From Streptomyces broussonetiae (GTDB lineage Bacteria > Actinomycetota > Actinomycetes > Streptomycetales > Streptomycetaceae), in assembly GCF_009796285.1 (NCBI RefSeq), contig NZ_CP047020.1, positions 2,604,001 to 2,668,000 on the forward strand: a stretch of DNA of 64,000 nucleotides, in the 5' to 3' direction. Both the position numbers and the translations under genes were made by a program. The notes beneath the pieces were generated by a model, which did not search any database, was not told the DNA's origin, and saw only the letters and a list, made by a program, of their open reading frames with translations. Below, in pieces: positions 1-7,235 of this stretch; within the stretch, counting starts at the first letter, position 1, and every line of letters starts with the position of its first letter.

Positions 1-937
1 CGGTGAGCAGGTCGGGGTCGGTGGGCTCGGCGGCCTTGTCGGCGTACAGGCCGGTCCGGCCCTGGGCGGCGCGCACCGCGAGCGGCAGCAGCGGCGGCGG
101 AGTGTGCCGGGCCCGGGCGAGGGCGCGCAGCGTGGCCTCCCAGCTCAGCACGGGCGAGTCGAGGACCAGCCCGGCGATGCGTTCGCGCACCGGGGAGTGC
201 TCGGCGGCGCGCAGGGCCATCGTGGCCCCGGTGGACCAGCCGAGCAGGACGACCCTGCGGGCGCCGTAGCGGACGGCGTAGCGGATCGCCGCGTCGACGT
301 CGCGCCACTCGGTCTCGCCGAGGTGGTTGAGGCCGTCGGTCGGGCGCGGGGCGCCGAGGTCGCCGCGGTAGGCGAGCGCGAGGACCGGCACCCGGCGGGC
401 GTGCAAGGGACCCATGAGGTTCATGGCCTGTTCCCGGGTGGTGCCGAGGCCGTGCACGGCGATCAGCCAGGTGTCCCGGGCCGCGGGCACGAACCAGGCG
501 GGCAGGTTGCCCAGTTCACCGGGCACGTCGATGTCGGCGTGGTCGAGGCCGAGGGCGGCGCGCGGGTTGCCCACGTACAGGTTCGGGGTGAGCCACACCG
601 CGTCGCCGGGCGTGAGGGTGCCGTGCGTGACGCGCTCCAGGCGGCGTACGACGGTGTCGGCGCTGGGCCGGGCCGCATCCAGCACGGGACCGACGACCGC
701 GTGGACGCCGTCGCCCGCGAGGCCGTAGGTGCCGGGGCGCAGGGTGGCCAGAGCACGGGTGAGCGTGATCTGGCCGGCAGCCGTGGCGTGCACGGTCAGG
801 CGGGGTTCGGTCGGCAGCGGACGGCCCGCGGACGCCTTGAGCGCGGCGTCGCTGGCGAGCCGGCCGGCGGCGACGGATGCCGCACCGGCCGCGAGGACCG
901 CGGCGACTGCGGCGGCGGTCGCTTTGACTGGGCGCAC
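1..937 (-). CDS. Alpha/beta hydrolase, 3' end cut by window edge
   Basis: About 312 residues of a serine hydrolase of the alpha/beta fold are visible; the C-terminus lies beyond the window. From a GTG at 937 the protein begins with a short basic stretch and an Ala/Val-rich hydrophobic segment, which suggests a membrane anchor or signal peptide. In the middle lies an HGLG oxyanion-type loop, and further on GWSTGA, a nucleophile elbow of the GxSxG type with Ser as the expected nucleophile. The substrate cannot be read from the sequence. The start rests on reading frame and the hydrophobic N-terminus; the Shine-Dalgarno sequence is weak. The next gene upstream on the same strand ends at 1060, leaving a 122-nt gap, so co-transcription is possible but not shown. 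Confidence 0.8.
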   Translation of the reverse strand, partial: MRPVKATAAAVAAVLAAGAASVAAGRLASDAALKASAGRPLPTEPRLTVHATAAGQITLTRALATLRPGTYGLAGDGVHAVVGPVLDAARPSADTVVRRLERVTHGTLTPGDAVWLTPNLYVGNPRAALGLDHADIDVPGELGNLPAWFVPAARDTWLIAVHGLGTTREQAMNLMGPLHARRVPVLALAYRGDLGAPRPTDGLNHLGETEWRDVDAAIRYAVRYGARRVVLLGWSTGATMALRAAEHSPVRERIAGLVLDSPVLSWEATLRALARARHTPPPLLPLAVRAAQGRTGLYADKAAEPTDPDLLT

Positions 938-1059
938 CTGTCCAGTGTCCTCAAGGTCGCGTCCCTGGGCCAGCGGAGCGGAGGTGGCCGGTGCAGGGCG
1001 TGGTGGCAGGCGGCTCGGCGGCGCCGACCACCGCAGCGGACGCGAGCAACCGACTGGGG

Positions 1060-1743
1060 TCACTTCCGCTGCCCGTAGCCCCGCAGTCGCTCTGCCGCCT
1101 GCGTCAGTTGGGCCTGTGTCAGCAGGGACGGGGTCAGGCCCGGCACGCCGGCGGCCGTCAGCCACAGGCGGCACATCCACTCCAGCTGGGCGGTGCGGTC
1201 GTAGGCCTGGTCGAGGGTGGCGCCGTAGGTGATCGTGCCGTGGTTCTGCAGCAGGCAGCCGGAGCGGTCGGTGAGGGCGCGGAGCATGTTCTCGGCCAGT
1301 TCGTCGGTGCCGTAGGTGGCATAGGGGGCGACGCGGACGGGGCCGCCGAGGGCGCCGGTCATGTAGTGGATCGGCGGGAGTTCCGGCACCAGGGTGGAGA
1401 CCGCGGTGGCGTGCACGGCGTGGGTGTGGACGATCGCGCGGGCGTCAGTGGTGCGGTAGACGGCGAGGTGCATCGGCAGCTCGCTGGTCGGCACGAGGGT
1501 GCCCCGCACCTGGCGGCCGGTGAGGTCGACGCAGGTGAGGTCGTCCGGGGTGAGCCGGTCGTAGGGGACGCCCGAGGGGGTGACCAGGACGAGGTCTGCG
1601 ACGCGCGCCGAGACATTGCCGGAGGTGCCGACCACCAGTCCGTCGGTGACGGTCCGCCGCGCCGTCGCGACCACCGCAGACCACACCTGCTCGAGTTCCG
1701 CCGGTGCCCGTTCCGCTTCCGTGTCCCACCGCTGTTCAGCCAT
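1060..1743 (-). CDS. Class II aldolase/adducin family protein (fuculose-phosphate aldolase-like)
   Basis: A 227-residue cytoplasmic protein of the zinc-dependent class II aldolase family, which includes L-fuculose-1-phosphate aldolase and L-ribulose-5-phosphate 4-epimerase. Family features seen are GTSGNVSAR for phosphate binding, the acidic residue in TSELPMH, the metal-binding VHTHAVHA motif, and the later NHG motif that supplies the third histidine. The start is the ATG at 1743; an upstream in-frame extension looks non-coding. The length fits a single-domain aldolase. It stands alone and diverges from the muramidase gene at 1952. Which sugar phosphate it cleaves cannot be told; a methylthioribulose-phosphate dehydratase-like role is an alternative within the same fold. 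Confidence 0.85.
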   Translation of the reverse strand: MAEQRWDTEAERAPAELEQVWSAVVATARRTVTDGLVVGTSGNVSARVADLVLVTPSGVPYDRLTPDDLTCVDLTGRQVRGTLVPTSELPMHLAVYRTTDARAIVHTHAVHATAVSTLVPELPPIHYMTGALGGPVRVAPYATYGTDELAENMLRALTDRSGCLLQNHGTITYGATLDQAYDRTAQLEWMCRLWLTAAGVPGLTPSLLTQAQLTQAAERLRGYGQRK

Positions 1744-1951
1744 GCCGCGATCCTGCCAGGCGGCGGCCGGGGGTGGGGCGCCGCCGGAAGTCGTGCCGGG
1801 AAGGTGCGCGTCCGGCGGCCCCGGACCAGCCTCCGAATGGGCGTAAGTCATGGCGAATCGCCGCAAAAAGGCATCGATTCGGTGATCACCAAGCCTTGAA
1901 TGATCCCTCTTGCTCGCCGGGCGCTCCGCGTCCGCCGACCCGGGGAGACGC

Positions 1952-2704
1952 ATGGCCAGTGAACGCACCCTTCTCCGTCGCCGCGCCGGTGTCCTCGCGG
2001 CGGCCACGGCGGCGCTCGTCCTCTCGGGCACCACGGCCGCGTCCGCCGGACCTCCGACCCTGGCCTCGGGCCCCCGGGGCAATGACGTCTCCTCGCACCA
2101 GAAGTACGTCGACTGGGGGGCCGCCCGGGCGAGGGGCGCACGGTTCGTCTACGTCAAGGCGACCGAGTCCACGGACTACCGCAACCCCTATTTCTCCCAG
2201 CAGTACGACGGCGCGCGCGATGCGGGCCTGGTCCGGGGCGCGTACCACTTCGCCCTGCCGGACGAGTCCTCCGGCGCCCGGCAGGCCAGGTACTTCGTCC
2301 AGCACGGCGGCGACTGGCGGGCGGACGGCTGGACGCTGCCGCCCGCACTCGACATCGAATACAACCCGTACAGCAAGAAGTACAAGTGCTACGGGCTGGG
2401 CAAGAAGCGGATGGTCCGCTGGATCCGGTCCTTCAGCGACGAGGTCAAGCAGGAGACCGGGCGCCGCCCGGTGATCTACACGACGAGCCAGTGGTGGAAG
2501 CTCTGCACCGGCAACAGCCGCGCGTTCTCCTCCAGCCACCCGCTGTGGATCGCCCGGCACGGCGGCTCGGACCCGGAGCCGCTGCCGGGCGGCTGGCGGT
2601 ACTGGACGTTCTGGCAGTACGGCACCCGGGGCGGCCTGCCGGGTGACCAGAATCTCTTCAACGGCTCGACCGGCCGACTGCGGGCCTTCGCGCGGGGCGG
2701 GTAG
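1952..2704 (+). CDS. Secreted GH25 muramidase (lysozyme)
   Basis: A 250-residue exported N-acetylmuramidase that would cleave the beta-1,4 bond between MurNAc and GlcNAc in peptidoglycan. The N-terminus MASERTLLRRR is basic and followed by an Ala/Leu-rich core, with a likely signal cleavage near TAASAG. The GH25 catalytic domain fills the rest: GNDVSSHQ near its start, VYVKATE, AYHFALP, and ALDIEY, whose Asp and Glu match the active-site positions of the family. Two Cys (in KYKCYG and KLCTG) could form a disulfide. The ATG at 1952 is preferred over one 42 nt upstream because GGGGAG lies just before it and the signal peptide begins cleanly. It may act in wall remodelling or in lysis of competitors. 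Confidence 0.9.
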   Translation: MASERTLLRRRAGVLAAATAALVLSGTTAASAGPPTLASGPRGNDVSSHQKYVDWGAARARGARFVYVKATESTDYRNPYFSQQYDGARDAGLVRGAYHFALPDESSGARQARYFVQHGGDWRADGWTLPPALDIEYNPYSKKYKCYGLGKKRMVRWIRSFSDEVKQETGRRPVIYTTSQWWKLCTGNSRAFSSSHPLWIARHGGSDPEPLPGGWRYWTFWQYGTRGGLPGDQNLFNGSTGRLRAFARGG

Positions 2705-2799
2705 CCAAGGCGCGCCTGGGCCGCGGGTGGTGGACGCCGTCCCGCCGACGACAAGCGGAATCCCGCCAACCTTCTCGAGACACCGCGAAGCCTGCCCCA

Positions 2800-2840
2800 G
2801 TTCACCTTCCGTTCACCCAGGTTGCCTAGGTTCATCCAGC
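2800..2840 (+). promoter_or_regulatory. PHO box (PhoP binding site) upstream of the phosphate permease
   Basis: Two adjacent 11-nt direct repeats, GTTCACCTTCC (2800-2810) and GTTCACCCAGG (2811-2821), match the Streptomyces PHO-box unit of the GTTCACC type. A further unit, GTTCATCCAGC, lies at 2830-2840, out of the 11-nt register by 8 nt. The box ends 28 nt before the permease start. The family knowledge is that PhoP binds such repeats under phosphate limitation; whether it activates or represses here is not visible. Confidence 0.85.
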
Positions 2841-2868
2841 CAACGACCTCGAACGATTGCCTGGGTAA

Positions 2869-4116
2869 ATGGAAGGCTTCTCGCTGATCCTCGCGATTGT
2901 GGTGGTAACCGCACTCGCGTTTGACTTCACGAACGGTTTCCACGACACCGCCAACGCGATGGCCACCACCATCTCGACAGGCGCCCTGAAGCCCAAGATC
3001 GCAGTTGTCATGTCGGCCGCCCTGAACCTGGTGGGCGCCTTCCTCTCCGTGGAGGTCGCCAACACGATCTCCAAAGGTCTCGTCGACGAGAAGGGCATTC
3101 GTCCCGAGGTCATCTTCGCCGCGCTGGTCGGCGCGATCCTCTGGAACCTGCTGACCTGGCTGGTGGGCCTCCCCTCCAGCTCCTCGCACGCCCTGATGGG
3201 CGGTCTGATCGGCGCCACGGTCGCCTCAGCCGGCTTCGGCGCCGTGCACGGGGACGTACTGGTGACCAAGGTGCTGCTCCCTGCGGTCGCCGCACCGGTC
3301 GTCGCGGGCATCGCGGCCATGCTGTCCACCCGCCTGTCCTACGGCATCGGCAACAGGAGCGAGGGCGAGGCCTCCCGCAAGGGCTACCGCGCCGGGCAGA
3401 TCGCCTCCGCCGGTCTGGTCTCCCTCGCCCACGGCACCAACGACGCCCAGAAGACGATGGGCATCATCACCCTCGCGCTGATCGCGGGCGGCGCCATCGC
3501 CCCCGGCTCGAACCCTCCCACCTGGGTGATCCTCTCCGCGGGCCTCGCCATCGCGCTCGGCACCTACATCGGCGGCTGGCGCATCATCCGCACCATGGGC
3601 ACGGGCCTGACGGACCTGGAGCCGCGCCAGGGCTTCGCCGCCCAGACCAGCGCCGCGACCGCCATCCTGGCCTCCTCCCACCTGGGCTTCTCCCTCTCCA
3701 CCACGCACGTCGTCTCCGGCGCGGTGATGGGCACGGGCCTCGGCCGCAAGGGCGGCGTGGTCCGCTGGTCCACCGCGACCCGTATGGCCGTCGCCTGGGT
3801 CCTCACCCTTCCGGCCGCCGCGCTGGTCGGCGCGGGCGCCGAGTCCGTCACCGACCTCGGTGACTGGGGCACGGCCGTGGTCGCGGTCTTCCTGATCGCC
3901 GCGAGCGCCGCGATCTGGAAGCTCTCCCGCCGGGAGGTCGTCGACCACACCAACGTCGTCGCCGGGGCCGAGGAGCCGGCCGGCGTGGTGACCACCGCCA
4001 TCGCCGCGGTGACCCCGCCTCCGGCGGGTGCGATCGGCGAGGACCTGACGGCCGTGATCCCCGCCCCTGCCGCCGAACCCACCCCGCAGGCCGCCGGACC
4101 GGCCGCCACCGTCTGA
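2869..4116 (+). CDS. pitH2: PiT-family low-affinity inorganic phosphate permease
   Basis: A 415-residue integral membrane symporter of the PiT family, expected to import metal-phosphate complexes driven by protons. The two characteristic duplicated signatures are present: DFTNGFHDTANA near residue 25 and AHGTNDAQKT near residue 190. About ten hydrophobic segments are visible. The C-terminal 60 residues are a Pro/Ala-rich cytoplasmic tail. The ATG at 2869 gives a hydrophobic start but has almost no Shine-Dalgarno sequence. A PHO box sits just upstream, which argues for PhoPR control. The symbol follows the S. coelicolor gene with the same neighbours (recalled, not searched). The small membrane gene at 4151 follows within 34 nt and likely shares the transcript. 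Confidence 0.92.
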   Translation: MEGFSLILAIVVVTALAFDFTNGFHDTANAMATTISTGALKPKIAVVMSAALNLVGAFLSVEVANTISKGLVDEKGIRPEVIFAALVGAILWNLLTWLVGLPSSSSHALMGGLIGATVASAGFGAVHGDVLVTKVLLPAVAAPVVAGIAAMLSTRLSYGIGNRSEGEASRKGYRAGQIASAGLVSLAHGTNDAQKTMGIITLALIAGGAIAPGSNPPTWVILSAGLAIALGTYIGGWRIIRTMGTGLTDLEPRQGFAAQTSAATAILASSHLGFSLSTTHVVSGAVMGTGLGRKGGVVRWSTATRMAVAWVLTLPAAALVGAGAESVTDLGDWGTAVVAVFLIAASAAIWKLSRREVVDHTNVVAGAEEPAGVVTTAIAAVTPPPAGAIGEDLTAVIPAPAAEPTPQAAGPAATV

Positions 4117-4150
4117 CCCCGGCCACCCCGGTTACCAAGGAAGCGTCCCC

Positions 4151-4378
4151 ATGAAGATCGACTGGTCGGCCATCGGCTCCGTCTTCGGCGTCAGCCTCGT
4201 GTTCACGGTGGGCCTGGTGGCCCTGTTCACCCTCGGCGTCAACGGCCTGGCCAAGCGCGAGAAGGCCGCCGCGCAGGGCGGCTCCGCCGCGCTTGCCGTC
4301 ACCGGCGCCTACGTCTGCTTCGCCGCCTGCGCGGCTGCGGTCTCGTACGGCATCTACCTGATCGTGGTCAAGGCCTGA
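4151..4378 (+). CDS. Small two-TM membrane protein downstream of pit
   Basis: A 75-residue protein with two hydrophobic helices (roughly residues 9-30 and 47-71) joined by a short basic loop containing KREKAAAQ. I do not recognise a named family, but a small membrane protein directly behind pit is what I recall in other Streptomyces. The gap to pit is 34 nt and includes AAGGAAG, a good ribosome site. A strong terminator follows 11 nt after the stop, so pit and this gene form a two-gene unit. It may be an accessory subunit of the permease; that is inference from position only. Confidence 0.8.
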   Translation: MKIDWSAIGSVFGVSLVFTVGLVALFTLGVNGLAKREKAAAQGGSAALAVTGAYVCFAACAAAVSYGIYLIVVKA

Positions 4379-4389
4379 CACACGGCATG

Positions 4390-4432
4390 GCCGAAGGCTC
4401 CCCTCCCGTTCCTGCGGAGGGGAGCCTTCGGC
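4390..4432 (+). terminator. Strong intrinsic terminator after the pit operon
   Basis: A perfect 17-bp stem, 4390-4406 paired with 4416-4432, with a 9-nt loop. There is no long U run, as is usual in Streptomyces. It separates the phosphate genes from the cobalamin riboswitch region. Confidence 0.9.
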
Positions 4433-4507
4433 ATGTCCTGCGGCCGGCCGCGTCCCGCGGTGTGGGGATCGGCACACTCTCCCTGTGCAGGTCAACGGCA
4501 AGTTGAC

Positions 4508-4640
4508 GGCCGTTCCGGGTGCGTGGTGGACTGCCCGGGCCAGCTACGGCGGCAGGAGAGGAAGCCGGTGTGAATCCGGCGCGGTCCCGCCACTGTCACC
4601 GGGGAAGAACCCCCGGGAGCCAGGAACTCTCACCGCCGAA
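4508..4640 (+). promoter_or_regulatory. Cobalamin (B12) riboswitch
   Basis: The conserved core of the adenosylcobalamin riboswitch is plainly readable: GAAGCCGGTGTGAATCCGGC at 4561-4580 and GCGGTCCCGCCACTGT at 4581-4596. The B12-box-like AGCCAGGAACTCTCACCGCC follows at 4618-4637. The 5' boundary is approximate. It lies about 110 nt before cobD. The family rule is that bound adenosylcobalamin lowers expression of the downstream genes. Here it should control the whole 4-nt-overlapped series from cobD to cobI. Confidence 0.95.
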
Positions 4641-4670
4641 TCTCGTCGAACCAGGGCGCGGACACCCTGA

Positions 4671-4745
4671 GTGAGGACATCGATCGCCATGCCCGGCTGC
4701 AGAAGGACCCGTACCAGGCCCGCTCCTGTTCCCACGGCCGGCTGA
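4671..4745 (+). other. Possible short leader ORF between riboswitch and cobD
   Basis: A GTG at 4671 opens a 24-codon reading frame that ends with TGA 4 nt before the cobD start at 4750; an internal ATG lies at 4689. The peptide is Arg/Pro-rich and includes the rare codons AGA and AGG. No strong ribosome site precedes it. In a different frame (codons starting at 4676) the same stretch has very high G/C third positions, so the region may instead hold remnants of an older coding segment. Function is unknown and existence as a gene is doubtful. Confidence 0.2.
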
Positions 4746-4749
4746 GCCG

Positions 4750-5730
4750 ATGGGTGCCGATCGCTCCTACGCGTACGGCGCCGCCGCCGGCCTTCTCGGC
4801 GACCTGCTCCTCGGCGATCCGCGCCGCGGGCACCCGGTCGCCGTCTTCGGGCGTGCGGCAGGAGCCGTGGAAGGCGCGTTGTGGCACGACCACCGCGGCT
4901 GGGGCGCCCTGCACACCGTCGTGTGCACGGGCGGCGCCGTCGCTCTGGGCACGGTCGCCGCACGCGCCGTACGCCCCTGCCCCCCCGCCTCCGCAGCGCT
5001 GACCGCCGCGGCCGTCTGGGCCGTCGTCGGCGGTACATCGCTCGCGCGTGAAGCCCGCACCGTCGGGCGGGCGTTGGAGGCCGGGGACATCGAGGCGGCG
5101 CGGGCGCGGCTGCCGCATCTGTGCGGCCGGGACCCGCAGGCGCTGGACGCCGACGGGATCGCCCGTGCCGTGGTCGAGTCGGTCGCCGAGAACACCTCCG
5201 ACGCCGTCGTGGGCGCCCTGGTGTGGGGCGCCGTGGCCGGGGTGCCGGGGCTGCTCGGCTTCCGGGCGGTCAACACCCTGGACGCGATGGTCGGCCACAG
5301 GTCCCCGCGCCACCGCCGCTACGGCTGGGCCTCCGCCCGGCTCGACGACCTGGCCGGCTGGCCGGGGGCGCGGCTGACCGCCGTACTCGCCGCCGTGGCC
5401 GGACCCGACCCGCGCGGTGCCCTGCGTGCCTGGCAGGCCGACGCCCACCGGCACCCGAGTCCCAACGCCGGGCCCGTGGAGGCCTCCTTCGCGGGCGCGC
5501 TCGGCGTACGCCTGGGCGGAACGCTCTCCTACGGCGGACGTGTCGAGCACCGGCCCGTGCTCAACGGGGCGAGCGGCCGGACGGTCCGGGTCACCGACAT
5601 CGACCGGGCCGCACGGCTCTCCCGTCGCGTCGGCCTGCTCGCGCTCGGTACGACGGTCGCCGCGCGCCTGCTCGTCAAGAGCGTCAAGAGTTCCAGGAGT
5701 GTCAAGAGCCCGAAGGGACGTGGGAAGTGA
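4750..5730 (+). CDS. cobD: Adenosylcobinamide-phosphate synthase CobD/CbiB
   Basis: A 326-residue membrane enzyme that joins adenosylcobyric acid to (R)-1-amino-2-propanol or its phosphate. The family signature GDLLLGDPRRGHPVAVFGR is near the N-terminus, and the conserved ESVAENTSDAV is near residue 140. Several hydrophobic helices are present. The C-terminal region carries HPSPNAGPVEASFAGAL, another CbiB hallmark. The last 15 or so residues are a low-complexity Ser/Lys/Val tail not typical of the family. It is the first gene after the B12 riboswitch and overlaps cobQ by 4 nt, so it should be switched off by adenosylcobalamin with the genes behind it. Confidence 0.95.
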   Translation: MGADRSYAYGAAAGLLGDLLLGDPRRGHPVAVFGRAAGAVEGALWHDHRGWGALHTVVCTGGAVALGTVAARAVRPCPPASAALTAAAVWAVVGGTSLAREARTVGRALEAGDIEAARARLPHLCGRDPQALDADGIARAVVESVAENTSDAVVGALVWGAVAGVPGLLGFRAVNTLDAMVGHRSPRHRRYGWASARLDDLAGWPGARLTAVLAAVAGPDPRGALRAWQADAHRHPSPNAGPVEASFAGALGVRLGGTLSYGGRVEHRPVLNGASGRTVRVTDIDRAARLSRRVGLLALGTTVAARLLVKSVKSSRSVKSPKGRGK

Positions 5731-7235
5731 ACGGGGGACTCCTCGTCGCCGGCACCACCTCCGACGCCGGCAAGAGCGTCGTGACGGCCGGGATCTGCCG
5801 GTGGCTGGTGCGCCAGGGCGTGAAGGCAGCGCCGTTCAAGGCGCAGAACATGTCGCTCAACTCCTTCGTGACCCGCGAGGGCGCGGAGATCGGCCGGGCG
5901 CAGGCCATGCAGGCCCAGGCGTGCCGGATCGAGCCGACCGCGCTGATGAACCCGGTGCTGCTCAAGCCGGGCGGTGAGCAGAGCAGCCAAGTGGTGCTGC
6001 TGGGCAGGCCGGTGGGCGAGCTGAGCGCGCGCGGCTATCACGGCGGACGGCAGCAGCAGCTGCTCGGCACGGTGCTGGACTGTCTCGCCGAGTTGCGGGG
6101 CACGTATGACGCGGTGATCTGTGAGGGCGCGGGCAGCCCGGCCGAGATCAACCTGCGCCGGACCGACATCGTGAACATGGGGGTCGCGCGGAACGCGCGA
6201 CTGCCCGTGCTCGTCGTCGGCGACATCGACCGCGGGGGCGTCTTCGCCTCCTTCTTCGGGACCCTCGCCCTGCTCTCGCCCGAGGACCAGGAACTGGTCG
6301 CCGGGTTCCTGGTGAACAAGTTCCGGGGGGACGTGAGCCTTCTGGAGCCCGGGCTCGACATGCTGCACGGCCTCACCGGACGGCAGACCTACGGCGTCCT
6401 CCCCTTCCGGCACGGCCTCGGCATCGACGAGGAGGACGGGCTCCGCGTCTCCCTGCGCGGAGCGGTGCGGGAGTCGCACGTCTCCTCCCCCGTCGGCGAG
6501 GACGTGCTCCGGGTCGCCGTCTGCGCGATCCCGCTGATGTCCAACTTCACGGACGTGGACGCGCTCGCCGCCGAACCCGGCGTCGTGGTGCGGTTCGTGG
6601 ACCGGCCGGAGGAGCTGGCGGACGCCGACCTCGTCGTCGTCCCCGGCACACGGGGGACGGTCCGGGCCCTGGAGTGGCTGCACGAGCGGGGGATCGCGGA
6701 CGCGCTGCGGCGCAGGGCCGCCGAACACAGGCCCGTCCTCGGCATCTGCGGCGGCTTCCAGATCCTCGGTGAGCACATCGAGGACGAGGTCGAGAGCCGG
6801 CAGGGGCAGGTCGAAGGCCTCGGGGTACTGCCCGTAAGGGTGCGGTTCGCCCCCGAGAAGACCCTTACCCGGCCGGAAGGGGCAGCACTCGGCGAGCGGG
6901 TCGAGGGGTACGAGATCCACCACGGTGTCGCCCAGGTGCTGGGCGGCGAACCCTTCCTGGACGGCTGCCGGGTCGGGCAGACCTGGGGCACCCACTGGCA
7001 CGGCTCACTGGAGTCGGACGGCTTCCGGCGGGCCTTCCTGCGCGAGGTGGCCGCCGCCGCGGGCCGCCGCTTCGTGCCCGCGCCGGACACCTCCTTCGCC
7101 GCGCTGCGCGAGGAGCAGCTCGACCGGCTCGGCGACCTGATCGAACAGCACGCGGACACGGACGCGCTCTGGCGGCTCATCGAGTCGGGCGCGCCGCAAG
7201 GACTGCCTTTCATTCCACCGGGAGCGCCCGCATGA
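5727..7235 (+). CDS. cobQ: Cobyric acid synthase CobQ (glutamine-hydrolysing)
   Basis: A 502-residue amidotransferase that adds four amide groups (b, d, e, g side chains) to adenosylcobyrinic acid a,c-diamide, using ATP and glutamine. The N-terminal dethiobiotin-synthetase-like domain has the P-loop GTTSDAGKS at residues 9-17 and the KAQNMSLNS motif. The C-terminal class I glutamine amidotransferase domain has GICGGFQILG with its nucleophilic Cys and the later GTHWHGSLE containing the catalytic His. The GTG at 5727 overlaps the cobD stop in a GTGA arrangement and starts right at the P-loop domain; longer upstream extensions would run through cobD. It overlaps cobN by 4 nt. Confidence 0.96.
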   Translation: MNGGLLVAGTTSDAGKSVVTAGICRWLVRQGVKAAPFKAQNMSLNSFVTREGAEIGRAQAMQAQACRIEPTALMNPVLLKPGGEQSSQVVLLGRPVGELSARGYHGGRQQQLLGTVLDCLAELRGTYDAVICEGAGSPAEINLRRTDIVNMGVARNARLPVLVVGDIDRGGVFASFFGTLALLSPEDQELVAGFLVNKFRGDVSLLEPGLDMLHGLTGRQTYGVLPFRHGLGIDEEDGLRVSLRGAVRESHVSSPVGEDVLRVAVCAIPLMSNFTDVDALAAEPGVVVRFVDRPEELADADLVVVPGTRGTVRALEWLHERGIADALRRRAAEHRPVLGICGGFQILGEHIEDEVESRQGQVEGLGVLPVRVRFAPEKTLTRPEGAALGERVEGYEIHHGVAQVLGGEPFLDGCRVGQTWGTHWHGSLESDGFRRAFLREVAAAAGRRFVPAPDTSFAALREEQLDRLGDLIEQHADTDALWRLIESGAPQGLPFIPPGAPA

